Positions 40,748 through 50,788 of a stretch of DNA of 64,000 nucleotides are shown here, in pieces. The notes under the pieces are model-generated. The model ran no database searches and was not told the DNA's origin. It worked only from the letters and a program-made list of their open reading frames with translations. Made by a program: the position numbers and the translations under genes. Where the stretch lies: NCBI GenBank assembly GCA_030544685.1, contig CP086683.1, forward strand, positions 5,704,001 to 5,768,000, written 5' to 3'. The number at the start of each line of letters is the position of its first letter. The first letter of the stretch is position 1. The DNA is from Pseudomonas sp. B21_DOA (GTDB lineage Bacteria > Pseudomonadota > Gammaproteobacteria > Pseudomonadales > Pseudomonadaceae).

Positions 40748-40891
40748 AGCTGCAAGTTTCAAGCGACAAGCTGCAAGTTTCAAGCGGCAAGCTAAATCCG
40801 CCGCCCACAAAAAGGGCTTCATACGAAGCCCTCTCTGCTTTACCGCTTTTACTTGAAGCTTGCAGCTTGCAGCTTGAAACTCGCAGCTGCT
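40748..40891. repeat. Inverted cluster of AAGCTGCAAGTTTCAAGC units
   Basis: Two direct copies of CAAGCTGCAAGTTTCAAGCG on the left (40748-40794) face inverted versions (CTTGAAGCTTGCAGCTTGCA) on the right (40851-40891), with the der terminator in between. Such AGCTTGCAGC units occur widely in fluorescens-group intergenic regions (from memory). Confidence 0.6.
40808..40832 (-). terminator. Rho-independent terminator after der
   Basis: On the minus strand AGGGCTTC-GTAT-GAAGCCCT is followed by TTTTTG. It lies 60 bases after the der stop. Confidence 0.85.
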
Positions 40892-40892
40892 T

Positions 40893-42365
40893 CTATTTCT
40901 TGTCGCGGCGCTTCTTGCTGGCTTTCTTGTTGTGCGACATCAAGCGACGCTTTTTGTTGACCTGGCGGTCGGTCAGCGTGTTCTTGTTGCCTTCGTACGG
41001 GTTCTCGCCGCCCTTGAACTCGATGCGGATCGGTGTACCGACCAGCTTCAGTACACGACGGTAAGTGTTTTCCAGATAGCGCACGTACGACTTCGGCACT
41101 TTCTCGATCTGGTTACCGTGGATCACGATGATCGGCGGGTTCGCACCACCCAAGTGAGCGTAACGCAGCTTGATCCGGCGGTTGTTGACCATCGGTGGCG
41201 CGTGCTCGCCCACCGCATCCTCGAGAATCTGGGTGAGGCGGTTGGTCGGCCAGCGGGTAACCGCGGACTTGAACGAGTTCTGCACCGAAGCGTAGAGGTT
41301 GCCCACGCCCGTGCCGTGCAACGCCGAGATGAAGTGAATGTCGGCGTAGTCGACGAAGAACAGTCGACGTTGCAGCTCGACTTTGACGAAGTCGCGCTCG
41401 CTCGGCGTCATGCCGTCCCACTTGTTGATCGCGATGACCAGCGCACGACCGGATTCGATCGCGAAGCCCAGCAGGTTCAAGTCGTGATCGACCACACCCT
41501 CGCGGGCGTCCATCACGAAGATCACCACGTTGGCGTCTTTGATCGCCTGCAGGGTTTTGACCACGGAGAATTTTTCGACTTCTTCGTGGATCTTGCCGCG
41601 CTTGCGCACACCGGCGGTGTCGATCAGCGTGTACTTCTCTTCATTGCGCTCGAACGGAATGTAGATGCTGTCACGGGTGGTGCCCGGCTGGTCATACACG
41701 ATGACGCGGTCTTCACCGAGCATGCGGTTGACCAGGGTCGACTTGCCGACGTTCGGACGGCCGATGATGGCGATCTTGATCCCGTCTTTTTCGCTCGGGC
41801 CAGGAATGCGCTTGGCTTCCTCGCCTTCGGCAACGACTTCTTCCTCTTCGCCTTCAGCCGGCTCGTCATCATCGCGCGGGAATTCGCTCAGGGCGGCTTC
41901 CAGCAATTGCGTGATGCCACGGCCGTGGGCGCCGGCGATCGGGATCGCGTGGCCCATGCCCAGCGGGGCGAACTCGGCGCGAGCCATTTCCGGGTCGATG
42001 TTGTCGACCTTGTTGGCCACCACGTGGGAGCGCTTGTTACGTTTGCGCAAATGCTCGGCGATCATCTGGTCGGCAGCGGTAAAACCGGCCTTGGCATCTA
42101 CCAGAAACAGCACCACATCGGCTTCTTCGATGGCCAGCAGCGACTGCTCGGCCATTTTTTCGTCCATACCATGTTCGTCACCGGAGATACCGCCGGTGTC
42201 GATCAGAATGTAGGAACGCCCTTGCCACTTGGCCTCACCGTACTGGCGATCACGGGTCAGACCGGACAGGTCGCCGACGATGGCGTCACGAGTCCTGGTC
42301 AGGCGGTTGAACAAGGTGGACTTGCCGACGTTCGGTCGGCCCACCAGGGCGATTACGGGAACCAT
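40893..42365 (-). CDS. der: Ribosome-assembly GTPase Der (EngA)
   Basis: The product is 490 residues with two tandem GTPase domains. The P-loops are [12 protein letters not shown] near residue 8 and [12 protein letters not shown] near 205, with DTGG and DTAG switch II motifs and NKVD and NKWD base-recognition motifs. A KH-like C-terminal domain follows, ending in a basic tail ([20 protein letters not shown]). It is needed for 50S subunit maturation. ATG 42365 (MVPVIALVG) is the usual start. Confidence 0.97.
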   Translation of the reverse strand: MVPVIALVGRPNVGKSTLFNRLTRTRDAIVGDLSGLTRDRQYGEAKWQGRSYILIDTGGISGDEHGMDEKMAEQSLLAIEEADVVLFLVDAKAGFTAADQMIAEHLRKRNKRSHVVANKVDNIDPEMARAEFAPLGMGHAIPIAGAHGRGITQLLEAALSEFPRDDDEPAEGEEEEVVAEGEEAKRIPGPSEKDGIKIAIIGRPNVGKSTLVNRMLGEDRVIVYDQPGTTRDSIYIPFERNEEKYTLIDTAGVRKRGKIHEEVEKFSVVKTLQAIKDANVVIFVMDAREGVVDHDLNLLGFAIESGRALVIAINKWDGMTPSERDFVKVELQRRLFFVDYADIHFISALHGTGVGNLYASVQNSFKSAVTRWPTNRLTQILEDAVGEHAPPMVNNRRIKLRYAHLGGANPPIIVIHGNQIEKVPKSYVRYLENTYRRVLKLVGTPIRIEFKGGENPYEGNKNTLTDRQVNKKRRLMSHNKKASKKRRDKK

Positions 42366-42392
42366 GCGGCTCTCCACTGCGTTATTTCAGAA

Positions 42393-42421
42393 AATACAAA
42401 AGCCGCTGCGAGGCAGCGGCT
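42393..42421 (-). terminator. Rho-independent terminator after bamB
   Basis: On the minus strand AGCCGCTG-CCTCG-CAGCGGCT is followed by TTTTGTATTTT. It lies 28 bases before the der start. Confidence 0.9.
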
Positions 42422-42453
42422 GGTGCTCGGGGCAACACCCGGGGCGCTGCGAA

Positions 42454-42492
42454 CCCTGCTGATGCAGGGCCGCTTGGGGATGAACCCCAAGC
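42454..42492 (-). other. Two strong hairpins in the bamB 3' region
   Basis: Read on the minus strand, GCTTGGGG-TTCAT-CCCCAAGC (42492-42472) and CCCTGC-ATCA-GCAGGG (42469-42454) follow the bamB stop in close order before the terminator. Neither has a T run. They may stabilise the mRNA end or form a 3'-derived small RNA. The role is not known. Confidence 0.45.
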
Positions 42493-42499
42493 ATAGTTG

Positions 42500-43651
42500 T
42501 TACTTGATGGTCAGGGCTTCCAGTTTGCCGCTGTTGCCATACACATAAATCGTGTCGCCCACCACCAGCGGACGGGCACGCAGGCCGTCGCTGTCGATGC
42601 GCTCACGGCCGACGAAACGACCGTCGACCTGACTCAGCAGATGCAGATAACCTTCCAGGTCACCCACAGCTACGTAGCTGGAGAACACTTCCGGTGCCGA
42701 CAGTTGACGGCGAGCCAGCGAGTCGTTGCTCCACAGTGCGGTGGTGGAACGCTCGTCGACGCCTTCAACGGTGCCCGAAGACAGGCTCACGTAGACGCTG
42801 CCGAAACCTTGAGCGATACCGGCATAGCTCGACGCATCGCGCTGCCACAGTTGACGACCGCTTTCCAGGTCCAGTGCCGCAACGCGACCCTGATAACTGG
42901 CCACATACAGCGTGCCGCCGGACAGCAGCAGACCGCCGTCGATGTCGACCACGCGCTCCAGTTCCGAACGACCCTGTGGAATGGCAATGCGTTGTTCCCA
43001 CACCGGCACGCCGTTGGAGATGTCCAGCGCGACCACTTTACCGGTCGACAGGCCAGCCACCGCCAGGCGGTTGGTCACCAGCGGAGCACTGGTGCCACGC
43101 AGGGTCAGGACCGCCGGGGTGCTGTCATACACCCAGCGCTGGTTGCCGGTGGCAGCGTCCAGACCGATCAGACGATCGTCCTGGGTCTGCACAACGACCA
43201 CGTCGCCATTGTTGGCCGGTGGCGCAAGGACTTCACTGTTGACGCGGGCACGCCACTTCTCTTCACCGTTGCTGGTGTCCAGAGCGACGACTTCGCCACG
43301 CAGGGTACCGATCAGTACCAGACCGTAACCCACGCCAACGGCGCCGGAGACAGGCAGTTCCAGATCCTGGTCCCACTTGACGTCGCCATTGCTGCGATCC
43401 AGCGCCATCACTACGCCGGTCACATCGGCGGCGTAGATGGTGTCACCGTCGATCGCCGGCACCAGCATGTTGTAGGTTTCGCCCTGACCGTCACCGATCG
43501 AGCGGCTCCACTGCTTGTGCAGAACCACTTCTTCTTTGAAGTCGGTCAGTTCGGCCGGTGGCAATTCTTTCTTGCTGTTGCTGCTGCAACCCGCGGCCAG
43601 AAGGGCCAGAGCCAGCAATGCTGCATGCTTCCAACGGATCACGTCACGCAT
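42500..43651 (-). CDS. bamB: Outer-membrane protein assembly factor BamB
   Basis: The product is a 383-residue lipoprotein with lipobox LLAAGC and PQQ-type repeats forming an eight-bladed propeller (DGDTIYAADVTGVVMALDRS, GVPVWEQRIA). It is part of the BAM complex that inserts beta-barrel proteins in the outer membrane. The start ATG 43651 gives the lipoprotein signal and overlaps the preceding gene by 8 bases, so translation is coupled to the YfgM-like gene. Confidence 0.95.
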   Translation of the reverse strand: MRDVIRWKHAALLALALLAAGCSSNSKKELPPAELTDFKEEVVLHKQWSRSIGDGQGETYNMLVPAIDGDTIYAADVTGVVMALDRSNGDVKWDQDLELPVSGAVGVGYGLVLIGTLRGEVVALDTSNGEEKWRARVNSEVLAPPANNGDVVVVQTQDDRLIGLDAATGNQRWVYDSTPAVLTLRGTSAPLVTNRLAVAGLSTGKVVALDISNGVPVWEQRIAIPQGRSELERVVDIDGGLLLSGGTLYVASYQGRVAALDLESGRQLWQRDASSYAGIAQGFGSVYVSLSSGTVEGVDERSTTALWSNDSLARRQLSAPEVFSSYVAVGDLEGYLHLLSQVDGRFVGRERIDSDGLRARPLVVGDTIYVYGNSGKLEALTIK

Positions 43652-44285
43652 CCCCTTTGGCCAGGTCGTCGAGCTTGATTTGAAGGCCACCGACCGCCGC
43701 TTCATCCGACAGTGCCGCCTTGGCTTTTTGATACGCCTTGTTCGCGTCATCGGTACGGCCCAAGCGCACCAGCAGGTCGCCCTTGAGTTCTTCGCGAGTG
43801 GCCAGGAACGCTTTGTCGGCATCGCCGTCGAGCAGTTTCAAGGCGTCTTCGGCTTTGTCCTGCGCGCCCAGTACCTGCGCCAGACGCTGACGGGCGATTT
43901 CGCCCAGCGCCGGGTTGGCCGGCTTGTCGACAATGGCTTTGAGTTCGGTTGCCGCGTCGTCCAGCTTGCCGCTATCAACCGCTACTTTGGCGACGAACAG
44001 GCTGCCGTATTGCGCGTAGGCAGAACCGCCGTATTCGCTGTTGAGCTTGCCGGCCAGATCCGCAACGCGCGCGGCATCGGGCTTGCCGTCAGGCGTCAGG
44101 GTGGTTTCCAGCAATTGCTGATAGAGCACCGAGGCGCCTTGCGACTGGTTGCTCTGGTATTTGTGATAAGCCTGCCAGCCGAACACGATGACCAGCGCCA
44201 ACAGGCCGCCGGTGACCAGAGGTTTGCCGTTGCGTGTCCACCAGTCCTTCAAATCCGCCAACTGTTCGTCTTCGGTACTCGACAC
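43644..44285 (-). CDS. YfgM-like tetratricopeptide membrane protein
   Basis: The product is 213 residues and starts with GTG after GGAG. One membrane helix near residues 22-43 (KPLVTGGLLALVIVFGWQAY) is followed by periplasmic TPR-like repeats (YAQYGSLFVAKVAVDSGKLD, QRLAQVLGAQDKAEDALKLL). In E. coli, YfgM sits beside bamB and associates with the Sec translocon and periplasmic chaperones. The same position between hisS and bamB supports the assignment. Confidence 0.88.
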   Translation of the reverse strand: MSSTEDEQLADLKDWWTRNGKPLVTGGLLALVIVFGWQAYHKYQSNQSQGASVLYQQLLETTLTPDGKPDAARVADLAGKLNSEYGGSAYAQYGSLFVAKVAVDSGKLDDAATELKAIVDKPANPALGEIARQRLAQVLGAQDKAEDALKLLDGDADKAFLATREELKGDLLVRLGRTDDANKAYQKAKAALSDEAAVGGLQIKLDDLAKGDA

Positions 44286-44326
44286 CCCAATACTCCTTAA
44301 TCGCTAAATCGGCTGTTAAGACAGCT

Positions 44327-45616
44327 TCAACCCTGCACGACGCAGGTGGCCAGGTGAGCGGCGAGCGCATCCCAGGCAATGCTTTGTTGTTCGCCCTGGC
44401 CACGCAGGGGTTTGAAACCTACCACTTGCTGGGCCATTTCGTCGTCACCGAGGATCAATGCGTACAGCGCACCGCTCTTGTCGGCCTTCTTGAACTGGCT
44501 TTTGAAACTGCCGGCGCCGGCATTGACTTGCAGGCGCAGGTTTGGAAGTTCATCGCGTACCCGTTCGGCCAGGGCCAGACCGGCCAGCTCGGCCTCTTCA
44601 CCGAAGGCGCAGAGGTAGACGTCGACCTGACGGGAAATCTCTTCCGGGATCTGCTCGAGGGTTTCTAGCATCAACACCAGACGCTCGATGCCCATGGCGA
44701 AACCGACGCCCGGGGTTGGCTTGCCGCCCATCTGCTCGACCAGACCGTCGTAACGGCCGCCCGCGCACACGGTGCCCTGGGCGCCGAGCTTGTCGGTGAC
44801 CCATTCGAAAACGGTTTTGCTGTAGTAATCGAGGCCGCGCACCAGTTTCGGGTTGAGCACATAAGGAATGCCGACGGCATCCAGACGCGCCTTCAGGCCT
44901 TCGAAGTGGGCACGGGACTCGTCGTCGAGGTAGTCAGCCATTTTCGGCGCATCGACCAGCACAGCCTGAGTGTCGGCATTTTTCGTGTCGAGCACGCGCA
45001 GCGGGTTGGTCTTCAGGCGACGCTGGCTGTCTTCGTCGAGCTTGTCGTGGTGCGCCGAGAGGTACTCGACCAGCGCTTCACGATAGCGACCACGGGACTC
45101 GCTGGTGCCGAGGCTGTTGAGTTCGAGCTTGACCGCATCACGGATGCCCAGCTCGCCCCACAGGCGCCAGGTCATGATGATCAGCTCGGCGTCGATGTCC
45201 GGACCGTCGAGGTTGAACACTTCCAGACCGATCTGGTGGAACTGGCGATAGCGGCCTTTTTGCGGACGCTCGTGGCGGAACATCGGGCCGATGTACCAGA
45301 GTTTCTGCACCTGACCGCCGCCGGTGATGCCGTGCTCGAGCACAGCACGCACGCACGCCGCAGTGCCCTCCGGGCGCAGGGTCAGCGAGTCGCCGTTGCG
45401 GTCTTCGAAGGTGTACATCTCTTTTTCGACGATATCGGTGACTTCGCCGATCGAGCGCTTGAACAGCTCGGTGAACTCGACGATCGGCATGCGGATCTGC
45501 TTGTAACCGTAGTTATCCAGCAGACGCGCCACAGTGCCTTCGAAATAACGCCACAGCGGGGTCTGTTCGGGCAGGATGTCGTTCATGCCACGAATGGCTT
45601 GCAGAGACTTGCTCAC
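44327..45616 (-). CDS. hisS: Histidyl-tRNA synthetase
   Basis: The product is 429 residues, class II. Motif 2 is [18 protein letters not shown] and motif 3 is [15 protein letters not shown]. The histidine-specific block is [15 protein letters not shown]. It charges tRNA-His. It lies 22 bases after ispG and ahead of the YfgM-like gene in one leftward transcript. Confidence 0.97.
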   Translation of the reverse strand: MSKSLQAIRGMNDILPEQTPLWRYFEGTVARLLDNYGYKQIRMPIVEFTELFKRSIGEVTDIVEKEMYTFEDRNGDSLTLRPEGTAACVRAVLEHGITGGGQVQKLWYIGPMFRHERPQKGRYRQFHQIGLEVFNLDGPDIDAELIIMTWRLWGELGIRDAVKLELNSLGTSESRGRYREALVEYLSAHHDKLDEDSQRRLKTNPLRVLDTKNADTQAVLVDAPKMADYLDDESRAHFEGLKARLDAVGIPYVLNPKLVRGLDYYSKTVFEWVTDKLGAQGTVCAGGRYDGLVEQMGGKPTPGVGFAMGIERLVLMLETLEQIPEEISRQVDVYLCAFGEEAELAGLALAERVRDELPNLRLQVNAGAGSFKSQFKKADKSGALYALILGDDEMAQQVVGFKPLRGQGEQQSIAWDALAAHLATCVVQG

Positions 45617-45638
45617 AAAATTTCCTTAATTCGTTCGA

Positions 45639-46748
45639 TCAGCCGCGCGCGATAACGGCAGCGTCAGCTTCGACCTTTTCGGCCGCTTTCTGGCGGATCA
45701 GCTTTTCCAGCTCGTCCACCAGATTGTCATTCGTCAGCTTCTGCGACGGCTTGCCGTCGATGTAAATCAGGTTGGGCGTGCCGCCGGTCAAGCCGATATG
45801 GGCTTCCTTGGCTTCGCCGGGGCCGTTGACCACGCAACCGATGACCGCGACATCCAGCGGCACCAGCAGGTCTTCAAGGCGCCCTTCCAGCTCGTTCATG
45901 GTCTTGACCACATCGAAGTTCTGCCGCGAGCAGCTCGGGCAGGCGATGAAGTTGATGCCACGGGAACGCAGATGCAAAGACTTGAGAATGTCGTAACCGA
46001 CCTTCACTTCCTCGACCGGGTCGGCCGCCAGCGAGATCCGGATAGTATCGCCAATCCCTTCGGCGAGCAGCATACCTAGGCCCACGGCGGATTTCACCGT
46101 GCCCGAACGCAAACCACCGGCTTCGGTGATACCCAAGTGCAGCGGCTGCACGATTTCCTTTGCCAGCAAACGGTAGGCTTCGACGGCCATGAACACATCG
46201 GAGGCCTTCACGCTGACCTTGAAGTCCTGGAAATTCAGGCGTTCGAGGTGTTCAACGTGGCGCAGCGCGGATTCGACCAGCGCCGCCGGGGTCGGCTCGC
46301 CGTATTTCTTCTGCAGGTCTTTTTCCAGGGAACCGGCGTTGACGCCGATGCGGATCGGAATGCCGCGATCACGGGCAGCATCGACCACAGCACGCACACG
46401 GTCTTCACGACCGATGTTGCCCGGGTTGATGCGCAGGCAGTCCACACCCAGTTCGGCCACGCGCAAGGCGATCTTGTAGTCGAAGTGGATATCGGCCACC
46501 AACGGCACTTTGACCAGTTGCTTGATCTTGCCGAACGCCTCGGCGGCGTCCATGTCCGGCACCGAGACGCGAACGATGTCGACGCCGGCAGCTTCCAGAC
46601 GATTGATCTGCGCCACGGTCGCAGCGACATCATTGGTATCGCTGTTGGTCATGCTCTGCACAGCGATCGGCGCATCGCCGCCCACCGGTACGTTGCCGAC
46701 CCAGATCTTGCGCGATTCGCGACGTTTGATTGGAGATTCGCCGTGCAT
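45639..46748 (-). CDS. ispG: 4-hydroxy-3-methylbut-2-enyl diphosphate synthase
   Basis: The product is 369 residues. It converts MEcPP to HMBPP in the MEP isoprenoid pathway, using a 4Fe-4S cluster. [20 protein letters not shown] opens the barrel. The cluster cysteines are in [13 protein letters not shown] and [20 protein letters not shown]. It follows rodZ by 3 bases, a conserved arrangement in gammaproteobacteria. It depends on the iron-sulfur machinery encoded further right. Confidence 0.97.
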   Translation of the reverse strand: MHGESPIKRRESRKIWVGNVPVGGDAPIAVQSMTNSDTNDVAATVAQINRLEAAGVDIVRVSVPDMDAAEAFGKIKQLVKVPLVADIHFDYKIALRVAELGVDCLRINPGNIGREDRVRAVVDAARDRGIPIRIGVNAGSLEKDLQKKYGEPTPAALVESALRHVEHLERLNFQDFKVSVKASDVFMAVEAYRLLAKEIVQPLHLGITEAGGLRSGTVKSAVGLGMLLAEGIGDTIRISLAADPVEEVKVGYDILKSLHLRSRGINFIACPSCSRQNFDVVKTMNELEGRLEDLLVPLDVAVIGCVVNGPGEAKEAHIGLTGGTPNLIYIDGKPSQKLTNDNLVDELEKLIRQKAAEKVEADAAVIARG

Positions 46749-46751
46749 GAC

Positions 46752-47774
46752 TTATTGACCCAACTTCAGGCGAGCAGTCTCGCCACTGGTGAACGGAGCG
46801 ATGTCGACCGGTTGGCCGTTGTAGCTGACCTGTGCCGCGCGGGCAACGCCCAGACGCACATTGAGCGGCGGCTTGCCGGAGACGGTCACGCTGTCGCCTT
46901 TATGCTTCAGACCACTGAAAATCACTTTGCCACGGCCATCGGTCACCTGTGCCCAGCAATCGCCGGTGAACTGCAATTGCACCTGGCCTTCGCCGGCAAC
47001 CGGAGCAGCTGCTTCAGCGCTTGGCGCTTGAGCAACCGGCGCGGTCGGGGCCGGTGTCGCAGGGACATTCGGCGCTGGAGTGGCCGGAGCCGCCACCACT
47101 GGCGCAGGCGTCTGTGCCGGTGCGCTTGGCGCAACTGCCGGGGCAGCCGGCTCGGTTGCTGGCGCGGCAGACTCGGCGCCGGTCGATTCAGCACTGGTTT
47201 CCGACTGCGGCAAGGCCAGCGATGTCGAATTGTCTGCCTGATTTTCGGCGACAGCCTGGTCTTCCGGCTCGTCGATCGGGTGGATCTGCGTGGTGCCGTC
47301 AGCGCCTTCGACTTCGACGTGTTCCGGCGCGAGGCTGGTCAGATCGCGGGTGCGCTGGGAGGTCTGATCCTGCCACCAGACGAAACCGCCGCCGATGACC
47401 GCGATCAGCAGCAACAGGCTGACGATACGCAAAATGGTGTGGGAAACGCGCACCGGCTCTTCGATACGACCGAGGGCGTGAACGTTGCTGCCCTGGGAGT
47501 CGGTGCCGGTGGACTGGTCGAACTGCTGAACCAGAACGGTCTGGTCCATACCGAGCAATTTGGCATAGGCGCGAATGTAACCGCGAGCGAAGGTATGCCC
47601 CGGCAGCTTGTCGAAAGCGCCGGCTTCAAGATTGCTCAGGGATGTCACGGTGAGGTTGAGCTTGAGGGCCACTTCGGCCAGCGACCAGCCATTGCTTTCG
47701 CGGGCCTGGCGCAGGGTCTCACCGGGATTAACGCGATTCGCTGCTACAACTTCGGGATGCGCCGCTTTCATCAT
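46752..47774 (-). CDS. rodZ: Cytoskeletal protein RodZ
   Basis: The product is 340 residues. The cytoplasmic helix-turn-helix domain (GETLRQARESNGWSLAEVAL, FARGYIRAYAKLLGMD) binds MreB. One membrane helix lies at about 114-134 (ILRIVSLLLLIAVIGGGFVW). A Pro/Ala-rich periplasmic linker (about 190-250) leads to the C-terminal beta domain (GDCWAQVTDGRGKVIFSGL). It supports rod shape and cell wall elongation. The start overlaps the pilW stop. Confidence 0.93.
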   Translation of the reverse strand: MMKAAHPEVVAANRVNPGETLRQARESNGWSLAEVALKLNLTVTSLSNLEAGAFDKLPGHTFARGYIRAYAKLLGMDQTVLVQQFDQSTGTDSQGSNVHALGRIEEPVRVSHTILRIVSLLLLIAVIGGGFVWWQDQTSQRTRDLTSLAPEHVEVEGADGTTQIHPIDEPEDQAVAENQADNSTSLALPQSETSAESTGAESAAPATEPAAPAVAPSAPAQTPAPVVAAPATPAPNVPATPAPTAPVAQAPSAEAAAPVAGEGQVQLQFTGDCWAQVTDGRGKVIFSGLKHKGDSVTVSGKPPLNVRLGVARAAQVSYNGQPVDIAPFTSGETARLKLGQ

Positions 47775-48529
47775 TGCTCCGACAGGTATTGCTGATATTC
47801 CGGCGTACCGGGATAGAGTCGTTTTAATTGCAGACCGTAACTGGCTGCCTTGTCGCGATCTTCAAACACTTTTGCCAGCCGAACGCCGAGCAATAGACTA
47901 CGTGCATTTTGTTCGGTCAGCTGGCTGAAACGGTCGTAATAGTCACGCGCGGGCACATAATGCCTGTCTTCGAAGGACAACTCAGCCATTTCCAGCAATG
48001 CGCGCGGTTGTTGGCGGTTCAGGCGCAGGGCTTTTTCCAGCTGTTGCTGGGCCAGATCACGCTGGCCAAGCTTGGCGGCGGTCATGCCGAGGTTTTCGAA
48101 GACCCGCGAACGCTCAGGATACAGGGTATCGGCGGCCGCTTGTTCAAAACGCTCGTAGGCTTCCTTGTAGCGCTGTTCTTCGTAGAGAAAACTGCCGTAG
48201 TTGTTGAGGATGCGTGCATCGGCGGGACGTGAGGACAAGGCCTTGCGGAAATGCTCGTCGGCCAGTGCCGACTCCATTTCAGCCTGAAACACCAGACCGA
48301 GCGCGGCATTGGCGTCGGGGTCGGAACCGTCCAGCTCCAGCGCTTTCTTCAAGGGCACCTTGGCGCGCTCGGTCATGCCCTGCTGCAGGTAGCCCAGACC
48401 CAGCTGCACGTAGGCAGCCCGCGCTTCATCGCGGCCCTTGCTGGTCTTCATCGGGTTGTAGTCACCCGACAGGACACAACCAGCGCACAGACTGGCCAAC
48501 AGCAACAGCAGCGCAAAGCGCAGGGACAT
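47771..48529 (-). CDS. pilW: Type IV pilus biogenesis lipoprotein PilW (PilF)
   Basis: The product is 252 residues with lipobox ASLCAGC and six TPR repeats (AYVQLGLGYLQQGMTERAKV, ARILNNYGSFLYEEQRYKEA). This pilotin brings the PilQ secretin to the outer membrane and stabilises it. P. aeruginosa calls it PilF. Its place between rlmN and rodZ is conserved. Confidence 0.92.
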   Translation of the reverse strand: MSLRFALLLLLASLCAGCVLSGDYNPMKTSKGRDEARAAYVQLGLGYLQQGMTERAKVPLKKALELDGSDPDANAALGLVFQAEMESALADEHFRKALSSRPADARILNNYGSFLYEEQRYKEAYERFEQAAADTLYPERSRVFENLGMTAAKLGQRDLAQQQLEKALRLNRQQPRALLEMAELSFEDRHYVPARDYYDRFSQLTEQNARSLLLGVRLAKVFEDRDKAASYGLQLKRLYPGTPEYQQYLSEQ

Positions 48530-48541
48530 AGAGATCCTCTC

Positions 48542-49690
48542 TTAGTTAGTGTTCGCGGCGTTCTGTGCCAGATCGCTGTCGGCGCTCAACTCGCGCACGG
48601 CGATATAACGTTCGCTGCGACGGGTGCGATCCAGCACCTGCCCTACCAATTGACCACATGCGGCGTCGATGTCTTCACCACGGGTGGTGCGCACAGTGAC
48701 GTTGAAACCGGCCTGATGCAACTGATCCTGGAAGCGGCGGATGGCATTGTTGCTCGGCCGCTCGTACCCGGAGTGCGGGAACGGGTTGAAGGGGATCAGG
48801 TTGATCTTGCACGGGATGTCTTTAAGCAGCTCGATCATTTCCACAGCATGCTCAAGCTTGTCGTTGACGTCCTTGAGCAAGGTGTACTCGATGGTCAGCA
48901 CACGTTTCTCGCCAAGGGCGGACATGTAGCGCTGGCACGACTCGAGCAGCATCTTAAGCGGATATTTCTTGTTGATCGGCACCAATTGGTTACGCAATGC
49001 GTCGTTCGGTGCGTGCAGGGACAACGCCAGGGACACGTCGATGTGCTTGGCCAGCTCATCGATCATCGGCACCACGCCCGAAGTGGACAGGGTCACGCGG
49101 CGCTTGGAGATCCCGTAGCCGAGGTCATCCATCATCAGATGCATGGCGGCGACGACGTTATCGAAGTTCAGCAACGGCTCGCCCATGCCCATCATCACCA
49201 CGTTGGTGATGGCGCGGTCGACGGTGGCCGGGACGCTGCCGAAAGATTTGTTGGCAATCCACACCTGACCGATGACTTCGGCGGCGGTGAGGTTGCTGTT
49301 GAAGCCTTGCTTGCCGGTGGAGCAGAAACTGCAGTCCAGGGCACAGCCTGCCTGGGACGAAACGCACAGAGTGCCGCGTTTGCCCTGGGGAATGTACACG
49401 GTCTCGACGCAGCTGCCGGACGCCACGCGCACCACCCATTTACGGGTGCCGTCGCTGGAGATGTCCTCGCTGACCACTTCCGGACCACGCACTTCAGCAA
49501 TGGCCTTGAGCTTGTCGCGCAAGGCTTTGCTGACGTTCGTCATGGCGTCGAAATCATCGACGCCAAAGTGGTGAATCCATTTCATTACCTGACCGGCACG
49601 GAAACGCTTCTCCCCGATTGAGTCGAAGAATTTTTCCATTTCCGGCTGGGTCAGACCCAGCAGGTTTGTTTTAACAGTCGATGTAGTCAT
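48542..49690 (-). CDS. rlmN: 23S rRNA (A2503-C2) / tRNA (A37-C2) methyltransferase RlmN
   Basis: The product is 382 residues, a radical SAM enzyme. The 4Fe-4S motif [11 protein letters not shown] is present, and the C-terminal [15 protein letters not shown] carries the methyl-carrying Cys. It methylates A2503 of 23S rRNA and A37 of some tRNAs. ATG 49690 ([14 protein letters not shown]) is the family start. Confidence 0.96.
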   Translation of the reverse strand: MTTSTVKTNLLGLTQPEMEKFFDSIGEKRFRAGQVMKWIHHFGVDDFDAMTNVSKALRDKLKAIAEVRGPEVVSEDISSDGTRKWVVRVASGSCVETVYIPQGKRGTLCVSSQAGCALDCSFCSTGKQGFNSNLTAAEVIGQVWIANKSFGSVPATVDRAITNVVMMGMGEPLLNFDNVVAAMHLMMDDLGYGISKRRVTLSTSGVVPMIDELAKHIDVSLALSLHAPNDALRNQLVPINKKYPLKMLLESCQRYMSALGEKRVLTIEYTLLKDVNDKLEHAVEMIELLKDIPCKINLIPFNPFPHSGYERPSNNAIRRFQDQLHQAGFNVTVRTTRGEDIDAACGQLVGQVLDRTRRSERYIAVRELSADSDLAQNAANTN

Positions 49691-49718
49691 GGATTCACCT
49701 TCACTCTGCAAGCAATGC

Positions 49719-50144
49719 TTAGCGAGTGGTTACTTCAGTAGCTGCGAAGAAGTAAGCGATTTCGCGAGCGGCAGCAGCTTCGGAGTCCGAACCGTGAACG
49801 GCGTTGGCGTCGATCGATTCAGCGAAGTCAGCACGGATGGTGCCTGGAGCAGCTTCTTTAGGGTTGGTAGCGCCCATCAGCTCACGGTTGCGAGCGATAG
49901 CGTTTTCGCCTTCCAGAACCTGAACGACAACCGGACCGGAAGTCATGAAAGCAACCAGGTCACCGAAGAAACCGCGCTCGCTGTGCTCAGCGTAGAAGCC
50001 TTCGGCTTCGGCTTTGGACAGTTGCTTCAGTTTCGAAGCTACAACGCGCAGGCCAGCGTCTTCGAAGCGAGTGGTGATCTTGCCGATCACGTTTTTAGCA
50101 ACGGCGTCAGGCTTGATGATGGAGAAAGTACGTTGAACAGCCAT
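49719..50144 (-). CDS. ndk: Nucleoside diphosphate kinase
   Basis: The product is 141 residues and complete. [19 protein letters not shown] is the start, and [20 protein letters not shown] has the phosphorylated His (about 117). It balances nucleoside triphosphates. Its promoter seems to overlap the terminator of the isc operon: a TATAAT lies in the hairpin loop at about 50190-50195. Confidence 0.97.
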   Translation of the reverse strand: MAVQRTFSIIKPDAVAKNVIGKITTRFEDAGLRVVASKLKQLSKAEAEGFYAEHSERGFFGDLVAFMTSGPVVVQVLEGENAIARNRELMGATNPKEAAPGTIRADFAESIDANAVHGSDSEAAAAREIAYFFAATEVTTR

Positions 50145-50171
50145 GGTGTAACTCCAGAAACGGTAATTTGC

Positions 50172-50203
50172 GAAAAATTAAACCCGCGAATTATACGCGG
50201 GTT
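50172..50203 (-). terminator. Terminator after iscX, overlapping a likely ndk promoter
   Basis: On the minus strand AACCCGCG-TATAATT-CGCGGGTT is followed by TAATTTTT. The loop contains TATAAT, with TTAGGC 18 bases upstream as a possible -35, 40-50 bases before ndk. Confidence 0.75.
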
Positions 50204-50231
50204 CTTGGGTATTGCCTAACCTGCGAGACGA

Positions 50232-50432
50232 TCAGTCCAATTCTGCGGCCCAGAGCTCCTGAACCGCTTCAAGCACCTTCTCGCCGACCCGGCCAGAAGT
50301 CGCATCGAAGTCCGGCAGTTCAAGAATCATCTGCTGCAAACGGACAAAACCTACAGAATACGGGTCGAGTCCCTCATGGGCCTCGGCCAGCTCTTCTGCA
50401 ATGCGTTGAACATCATTCCAACCGTAGCTCAT
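50232..50432 (-). CDS. iscX: Iron-sulfur assembly protein IscX
   Basis: The product is 66 residues (YGWNDVQRIAEELAEAHEGL, PYSVGFVRLQQMILELPDF), a match over the whole length to IscX/YfhJ. It binds IscS and iron and tunes cluster assembly. It is the last gene of the isc operon, 14 bases after fdx. Confidence 0.94.
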   Translation of the reverse strand: MSYGWNDVQRIAEELAEAHEGLDPYSVGFVRLQQMILELPDFDATSGRVGEKVLEAVQELWAAELD

Positions 50433-50446
50433 GACAGTCTTACCAG

Positions 50447-50788
50447 TCAGTGCGGCGCTTCGGCCGCATGGTTAAGCGAATATTTCGGAATCTCGACGGT
50501 GAGGTCTTCCTCACCGACGATGGCCTGGCAAGCGAGACGCGATTGCGCCTCAAGGCCCCAGGCACGGTCGAGGAAGTCTTCTTCCAGCTCATCGGCCTCT
50601 TCCAGCGAGTCGAAACCCTCGCGGATGATGCAATGGCAAGTAGTGCAGGCGCAGACGCCGCCGCACGCGCTTTCCATCTCGATATGGTGTTCGTGGGCCA
50701 GTTCGAGAATCGATGTGCCGGGCGCAGCCTCGACCACCATGCCTTCAGGGCAGAACTTCTCGTGGGGCAGAAAAATGACCTGCGGCAT
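50447..50788 (-). CDS. fdx: ISC-type 2Fe-2S ferredoxin
   Basis: The product is 113 residues. The adrenodoxin-type cluster motif ESACGGVCACTTCHCI is followed by a fourth Cys in RLACQAIVG. It supplies electrons for cluster assembly. The start shares its first base with the end of the hscA stop codon. Confidence 0.95.
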   Translation of the reverse strand: MPQVIFLPHEKFCPEGMVVEAAPGTSILELAHEHHIEMESACGGVCACTTCHCIIREGFDSLEEADELEEDFLDRAWGLEAQSRLACQAIVGEEDLTVEIPKYSLNHAAEAPH

